Shown here: in pieces, positions 56,933 through 64,000 of the stretch
Position numbering within the stretch: position 1 is the first letter of the stretch
Layout of the letters: every line of letters starts with the position of its first letter
Assembly: GCA_023101725.1 (NCBI GenBank)
Contig: JALJCO010003433.1
Span: 248,001 to 312,000 of the forward strand
Direction of reading: 5' to 3'
DNA from: Atherinomorus stipes
Taxonomy: Eukaryota > Chordata > Actinopteri > Atheriniformes > Atherinidae
DNA: 64,000 nt
Translations under genes and position numbers: made by a program
Notes under the pieces: model-generated
The model's database searches: none
Told to the model about the DNA's origin: nothing
The model's input: the letters and a program-made list of their open reading frames with translations, nothing else

Positions 56933-56948
56933 CCCATAATGCATTGTG
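56933..56948 (+). promoter_or_regulatory. ZNF143/STAF-like site upstream of rpl19
   Basis: CCCATAATGCATTGTG resembles the ZNF143 (SBS) consensus CCCATAATGCATTGCG. It lies about 250 bp upstream of the predicted rpl19 start. A CTCF-like word (minus strand CCACACGAGGGCGG) is 34 bp away at 56,886-56,899. ZNF143 sites are frequent at housekeeping promoters. Confidence 0.4.
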
Positions 56949-57183
56949 ACGGTGTTGGTTATTACCATTATTTTTACGGGGGGGAGAAGATGTTGGAATT
57001 AACTTTTAAAACAAAATGGAGTTTTCTTTCTTCCCATTAAATTCTTTACTGTATCTACAAGTGTGAGAAACGCAAAAGAGGTATCACAGTGGTCGTGTGA
57101 AATGCAAGAATCACTACCGAGTTGATTCACGATCACAGATGGACTCGCCTGTAAAATGGTATCTTCCGGTCCGTCTATGAAAC

Positions 57184-57195
57184 CTTCCTTTTCCT
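57184..57195 (+). promoter_or_regulatory. rpl19: rpl19 start site with 5'TOP tract
   Basis: CTTCCTTTTCCT is a pyrimidine run beginning with C, typical of ribosomal protein mRNAs that are translationally controlled through mTOR and LARP1. A CTTCCGG ETS-type site lies 20 bp upstream at about 57,163. Exon 1 would run from about 57,184 to 57,215 and end at a GTAGG donor. Confidence 0.65.
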
Positions 57196-57530
57196 ATTGA
57201 AGTAGCAGCCACGAGGTAGGAACATTGTTGAAGGCTCAAGAAAAGTCATAATTCAACAGTTTAAATACATTCACGAGCACTTGATATTAGTTATTAGGAG
57301 GCCCGACTTCCCTCTTTGTGATTTTATTATAGTATCTTCGCCTCTCTGAAGCCCAGATAACAGATTATACGGGGATTTGGGGGGAGACGATGTAGTTGAC
57401 GGGAGAGGCCATGTTGGTCGTCCACCGGCTGTGTTTGCTGGATATTAGCTGAACGGCTAACGACCAACTTACTCTTGATACCGTCTATAGATTCCAGTTC
57501 ATTATCATTCAGGGAGGAAACCCCCATTAA

Positions 57531-59362
<1,832 letters not shown>

Positions 59363-59410
59363 TTTGGCTCTTTGTGTCCTGCCTGACTCTGCCACCTGTC
59401 AAGTGCTGAC

Positions 59411-59416
59411 AATAAA
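59411..59416 (+). terminator. rpl19: rpl19 poly(A) signal
   Basis: AATAAA 49 bp downstream of the stop codon gives a very short 3'UTR, usual for ribosomal protein genes. Confidence 0.8.
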
Positions 59417-59439
59417 AGTGTACATAAAGATGCTGAAAA

Positions 59440-60158
59440 TCTCCATGTTCCTTTTTGTTGAATCTGCATCAGCAGAAAGACTAGATTATATATTAATATT
59501 TGTTGTGTAATGGAGTGACGAGGTATAAGTGTCTGTTTTTAGTTATCCGTGTTGGCTCATTGGTGAATTATCAACACGGATCATGCATGTCAGAAGCAAA
59601 CAATGAAAAGATGAGGGGTTAAAATAGAGATCTCTGGCTTCAGTCCTTGAGGGTCACAAGTCTGCAGGTTTCTAGGTACTTTTCTTCAACAGGCCTGATT
59701 CTCATTTAATGGATCCAGTCATACAGAATATCTAGAATAACCCAATTATATTTTTATTATGTTATTACATTCCGACTCTGCTAGGCTAACATCAAGGTTT
59801 TATGGAGTAAGAGTTTAATTTGTTCAGGGAGGCAGAAAATAAGGCATAAACAATTGAACTCAAACATGAGATGGGGTTAGGGATGCTACTCAAAGGAATT
59901 AAATCAAAAGACAAAGCCTAAACTGAAGAGTAGGCAAAAGGGGAAAACCAAGCCTAATTTGGTATTTCTACAAACCAAGAAAGAAATAGAGCAGCACTAT
60001 TAAAGGTACAGTTTTTATTTTTGCTTAAAAGACGGTGGCAGAAAATTTTAATATATAATTCAAAACTTTTTTTGATGCGTAATTGCTTCACTAGAATAGC
60101 TGTTGTTTGAGTGAGTTATTTCCATCGACTTGCTGTGCACAAACAGGGAGGCTGCCAT
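59440..60158. other. spacer downstream of rpl19
   Basis: Ordinary AT-rich DNA. CAGTCCTTGAGG and GCAGGTTT words at about 59,640-59,675 suggest a decayed copy of a common fish repeat. No exon was recognised. Confidence 0.4.
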
Positions 60159-60166
60159 ATTTGTGC

Positions 60167-61108
60167 TAGGGCAGGGTGATATAGCCCAAAATATTTATCA
60201 CGATATAAATGATTAAATTTGCGATAACGATATAACTGGCAATATGATTGACACGAGGCAAAATACTTTATTCGCGCAAATAAAAATTTACAATTTCTTT
60301 TCACTTTAACAAGCAGCTGTTTCTGATGTGCATCAAAGTTAGAACTTTTTATGAAATTAGCTGTGCAGATGTTGCAAATCCCTTACTGTCAGTTAATTTA
60401 AGCAAAAAGTGTTTCCAGTGGAAATGGGCTGCACATCCTGAACAGAACCATGTATAGCAGAGCTGGAGAACCTAACCCTAGTCCTGCATTTATTCAATGT
60501 TTCCTTGTTCTAGCACACCTTATTCAAAATAATGAGTCTGAGCAGAACGTGATCATATTTATGAGTGATCACTCTGACATTCGAGGCGGGCGGGGTTAAC
60601 GCAGACAAGCTGGACGTGGAAAACGCTGATGCGAAGTTACACCGGTAGTTTTAATAAACAGCTGATTGAAGGAGTGAATAAGTACGAAATATGTACAGCA
60701 CGTGGCATTTAGGTACACGGACACCGCCGCGTGCGTAACGCCGCCCGCCTGCGACAAACGAAGTTTTTCACAGTTATACCCCCGCATTAATAACCACACC
60801 GCCGCGGAAGAAGCTTCACGTGGAGGATGAAATGACCAAATCGAACCTTTTTCTTGTTCTTCCGGCTTTGAGAACAAGAAGAAGGTTCTCGCTTCTCATG
60901 GAGGATGGAACAAGCTTTAAGTTAATGCGCTGCTTTGACTTTACTGCTCCTCGTTCACTACCAGACTGGCTGCATTCGCGTTTGACAGTATCAAATCAAC
61001 AGCGGTGCGCATGCGTTATTCACCCATATTATATCATGATATTTCATTTTCTTATCATTCCCTAACGTTACACCGGTATTACCGTGAACGATATATGACC
61101 CAGCCATA
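60167..61108. mobile_element. non-autonomous hAT-type transposon with 8-bp target duplication
   Basis: The left end TAGGGCAGGGTGATATA and the reverse complement of the right end TATGGCTGGGTCATATAT are imperfect terminal inverted repeats. ATTTGTGC flanks both sides exactly (60,159-60,166 and 61,109-61,116), an 8-bp target duplication as made by hAT transposases. The 942-bp interior has no transposase frame. It contains a GC-rich block (60,580-60,830) and a near-perfect 18-bp hairpin at 60,843-60,888. Confidence 0.85.
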
Positions 61109-61471
61109 ATTTGTGCCACCATTTTTACTATGGTGGCCCAAAATGGACAAAAAAATGTGGGTGAAGTGAAAGCCCTCTGAACTGTAAAACTGCGCTGTAC
61201 CAGCTTTGTTTAACGGGAGCACTGTTTGGGATAAGTAATGCCTTAAAAGACATTAAAAATAGTTACACAGTACAGGCATAGCTACACTTAAGACCACTGG
61301 ACCCACTGAAAAACATCTTTATGTCTGGGAGAATTTAGACCACTAATAGCCACGTACATTCACAGCAGAATATGAAGTCATTTGAAAGAAAACATTTTCT
61401 TTCTAATACCCATCTTTACCTCTAGATGTCAGTAATTTTTATACTGTATCTTTAAAGGCGAGACATTAAAG

Positions 61472-61507
61472 TTTTACCCTATTTGTATACAGGCAAATAG
61501 GGTAAAA
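61472..61507. repeat. perfect 14-bp inverted repeat, 8-nt loop
   Basis: TTTTACCCTATTTG and its exact reverse complement surround TATACAGG. It could be a tiny MITE remnant or a cruciform-prone site. Confidence 0.8.
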
Positions 61508-62601
61508 TTTTTTTACTGGCATCACAATGAAACTTTCCTGGTTTATTCCTCATATTAGGGCTATCATTTTTTTATTGCAAGTTTTCTGAAATTTTATGTT
61601 TAAATATGCAAATGACGTGTTATATAGCCAAAAATGCACTAATTTGCATACATTTTAGGAAAAAAATCTAAATACTGGATTAAACCAGGTTAAAAGTTCC
61701 TTTTGAATTTTGTTCACATATTAAAGCCAAACGTTTTTACAGAGGGGATTTTGGATATCTATCATTTCATAATTTAGAATATACTGTCAACCAGAAAAAA
61801 CTCATTGAAATGTTCTATAAATCAGGCTGAGAATGAGTTATCAAAAAGTCCTTCCATTAAAACTTTAAGAATATAGTCAGGAGCAAAAATTGAAAGCTTG
61901 GTTTCTGTAAGTGCTCCTGAAGTTTTGATTTTTTACCCAGACTAAAAGAAAAAAAAAAAACTCATTTTGAGAAAACAGCAACTTCAGCTGCATTTTGATG
62001 GGATTTGGGTGCATATCAAAAGTATCATGAAATAAAATAAACCCCTAAAATGTTTATTTTGGATGTTTTTTTTTTTTTTTTAAACACTCATCTGAAAGAA
62101 AACATGTTGAAGGAGGGGAAAAACCAAAAATCGCAAGATTGACCAGGTGATGAAAAAAGTTTTTTTTTTGCCTGCAGTGTCTCCATTGAAACCAAACATT
62201 GAAACCCAACTATGACAACACAAGACCTAGCTATCCCAACCCCAAACTAGCCCAGTGTAAAACAATACAAAGGCAAATATAAATAAAGGTGACCCAGCAA
62301 CTAAAACCATCAACCAACAGAAATATCTGAAAAGCCAAAACTAAAGAAACCCAAAGTTGTCTGAAAAGACAAGAAAAGTTATAGTGACACTACATAAACG
62401 GAACAAACTAAAGTCTCTGCAAACTGTCCCCAGGCCAAACAGTTGCCAAAGACTGAGCGTCTGTTGGGCTCTTTTATACCCCCCAGGCTGCAGCCCCAGG
62501 TGTGATTGATCAGTTGTTGGCAAGTGAGGAGATGAAGGTGGTGCAGTGCCAGGCCAATCATACAGGAGGGTTGAAGCAGGAGGATTTGAAGAGCTCTTTT
62601 C

Positions 62602-62821
62602 CAAAACGCTATAAATCCATTTTTTGAATTTTCAGGAAAATGACATTTTTTAGCTAGACCTACACATTTTGTTAAGATTCAATTTATCCTTTTTAAATGG
62701 TCTGTTGGTTCAGTTTGAACATGTTGAACCATGATTATTAAATCAAACAACATTATTCTTGATTATATTCAAAGGTTTATTAAAAAAATTTTATGTTCTT
62801 TTCAAAACGCTATAAATCCAT
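62602..62821. repeat. 19-bp direct repeat, 201 bp apart
   Basis: CAAAACGCTATAAATCCAT occurs at 62,602-62,620 and again at 62,803-62,821, with similar TCTTTT just upstream of each. The intervening DNA is AT-rich and non-coding. Confidence 0.85.
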
Positions 62822-63472
62822 CCACTTTTCAAATTGATTTGCTCTTTCTTACAAAACAGAACAGATATCACAGACATTACAATAAATTATATAAGTGCAA
62901 ATTCATGAAATAAATAAAATCAAAATAAAATTACATAGTAAACTAAATTAAATGTTTTCAATTTCATGTTTAAATAATGTCCACCACATAAAAAATAATA
63001 TTAAAATACAAAGACAAATACCTCAAATTAAATACAATGTAGAAAAATAAACAAAAAACATTAAAATTAGTAAAACTTTACGTAGATTCAGTGCAGAACA
63101 GTGCAGAATCAAATGCAACAGTAGCAATAACATTCAATAGGAAAGCTATTAAGCAAAACATTCATTGTCTTCTTTTTGTAAAGTGTCAAACCTGTAACAA
63201 GTAGACCCAATTTGTCCACCACATGTGCATTTAAGAAAAACCTGAACCATTTCAGATATTCAATAAAACATTCCATACTGCAATACAATCAGTAAGGTTT
63301 TCAGTAAAGTGTCAAACCAGTAAATTGTACAACAATGTCTCTTATTCATAAAAGGAATCACATCGTCTGTGAGATGTGCGTTTAGTGTGAGGACAGAGAC
63401 AGAATGAGGGATAAAGTGTGTTTATGCATGTGCGTTTGTTTTAGAGAGAGATCTTCATTACTCTAGCACAGA

Positions 63473-64000
63473 TCAGTCAGCATCTTCATCACTCTGACCT
63501 GCATCATGAGTCACCTGATACAGTGCATCATCATAAAAAGCCCTCACCACATCAGACACACCTACTGCTGCTAACAATGCCAGCACATCACGCTTCTTTG
63601 CAGCCTTCACAGAGGTCTGCTTTGGAAGTAGCTCAGGCTTCAGGTCAGCCCACCGCTTGCCCCGCTTTAATACGCTGTGGAAGCAGTATTCTCCGTTGTA
63701 AGTAGTCTTGAAACCAACCTTGTTGGTACTGAGGTCAAGCATGCGTGCTTCACTGATTTTAAAGCTCCGCTGAGCCTTGACGCACTTTTTTGTGGCTGAC
63801 CTGTAGTCGAACGCCACCCAGTCTTTGCCAAAAACATGAACATTGCCAAACTGCTGCAGAATGGTGTGGTATTCCTGTGGTAGCAGAATTGTGTCCATTT
63901 TCCTCACCTTCTGCTCGATTCTGCCAAAGACTCGGTCAGCAGGGAGAAAACTGTGGCCCCGTACTGGAAACGTGTGCTCTATCCTGAGCTTGGGGAAGAG
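63473..64000 (-). CDS. C-terminal part of an unidentified, probably transposon-related protein (partial)
   Basis: A minus-strand frame stays open from the right window edge to a stop at 63,473, at least 175 codons, so the start is outside the window. The segment begins with a GHSFLPADRVFGRIEQK motif, continues with HVFGKDWVAFDY and KISEARMLDLS, and ends in an acidic tail SDEDAD. GHS-x-LP-x-DR-x-FG followed by a K/R-rich stretch is, from memory, characteristic of large uncharacterised animal proteins (DUF7869-like, thought to be transposase-derived), but I cannot verify this here. The frame has good codon structure and no breaks. It may be a live element, a domesticated gene or a recent insertion. 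Confidence 0.6.
   Translation of the reverse strand, partial: LFPKLRIEHTFPVRGHSFLPADRVFGRIEQKVRKMDTILLPQEYHTILQQFGNVHVFGKDWVAFDYRSATKKCVKAQRSFKISEARMLDLSTNKVGFKTTYNGEYCFHSVLKRGKRWADLKPELLPKQTSVKAAKKRDVLALLAAVGVSDVVRAFYDDALYQVTHDAGQSDEDAD

Larger units (their letters stand above)
61117..63472. other. spacer between the hAT element and the right-edge ORF
   Basis: AT-rich. It holds a 14-bp perfect hairpin at 61,472, a 19-bp direct repeat at 62,602 and 62,803, and a GC-richer block at about 62,420-62,590. No exon was recognised. The last part may be 3'UTR of the minus-strand ORF. Confidence 0.4.

Overview
The window looks like nuclear DNA of a ray-finned (teleost) fish. Genes are split into many short exons with GT-AG introns, most of the sequence is AT-rich and non-coding, and it carries fish-type interspersed repeats (tRNA-derived SINEs, a LINE 3' end with a GGATGGAT tail, hAT and Tc1-like elements). 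No prokaryotic-style gene, operon or CRISPR array is present. The species cannot be named from the sequence alone.

Three protein genes could be assembled exon by exon, and their order matches human 17q12. arl5c (minus strand, 11.9-13.8 kb) encodes a 179-aa ARF-like GTPase. cacnb1 (minus strand, 18.2-50.7 kb) encodes the beta-1 subunit of voltage-gated calcium channels. It retains the mutually exclusive exons 7a/7b and two alternative C-termini (a skeletal beta-1a-like end and a long beta-1b-like end). rpl19 (plus strand, 57.2-59.4 kb) encodes ribosomal protein eL19 and lies head-to-head with cacnb1. A fourth reading frame (minus strand, 63,473 to the window edge) is the C-terminal part of an unidentified, probably transposon-related protein.

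Four identical-length tRNA-Cys(GCA) genes lie on the plus strand at 87, 1,027, 10,454 and 46,005. The last is inside cacnb1 intron 1, antisense to the gene. They fall into two pairs that differ by compensatory changes in the T-stem.

Layout: 0-11.6 kb is mostly gene-free, with three tRNAs, one MITE and a candidate TATA/CRE promoter near 3.2 kb. 11.9-13.9 kb is arl5c. 13.9-15.9 kb is intergenic and contains a CpG-richer patch with a serum-response-type element and overlapping small ORFs. 15.9-50.7 kb is cacnb1 with its 3'UTR, whose introns hold the four-part repeat composite at 25.5-26.7 kb, Tc1-like relics at 30 kb, a dead LINE at 33.6-34.5 kb and SINEs. 50.7-57.2 kb separates the two divergent genes and holds a clean palindromic MITE. 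60.2-61.1 kb is a complete non-autonomous hAT element with an 8-bp target duplication.

I found no strong evidence for a wholly new biological system. The most unusual points are: (1) an ACG where the rpl19 start codon should be; (2) intact alternative-splicing architecture in cacnb1; (3) an intact catalytic GTPase core in fish arl5c; (4) the nested inverted repeat composite in cacnb1 intron 7; (5) the unidentified ORF running off the right edge; and (6) an SRE-like element overlapping small ORFs at 15.2-15.4 kb. Family assignments rest on recognition from memory, and no database search was run.
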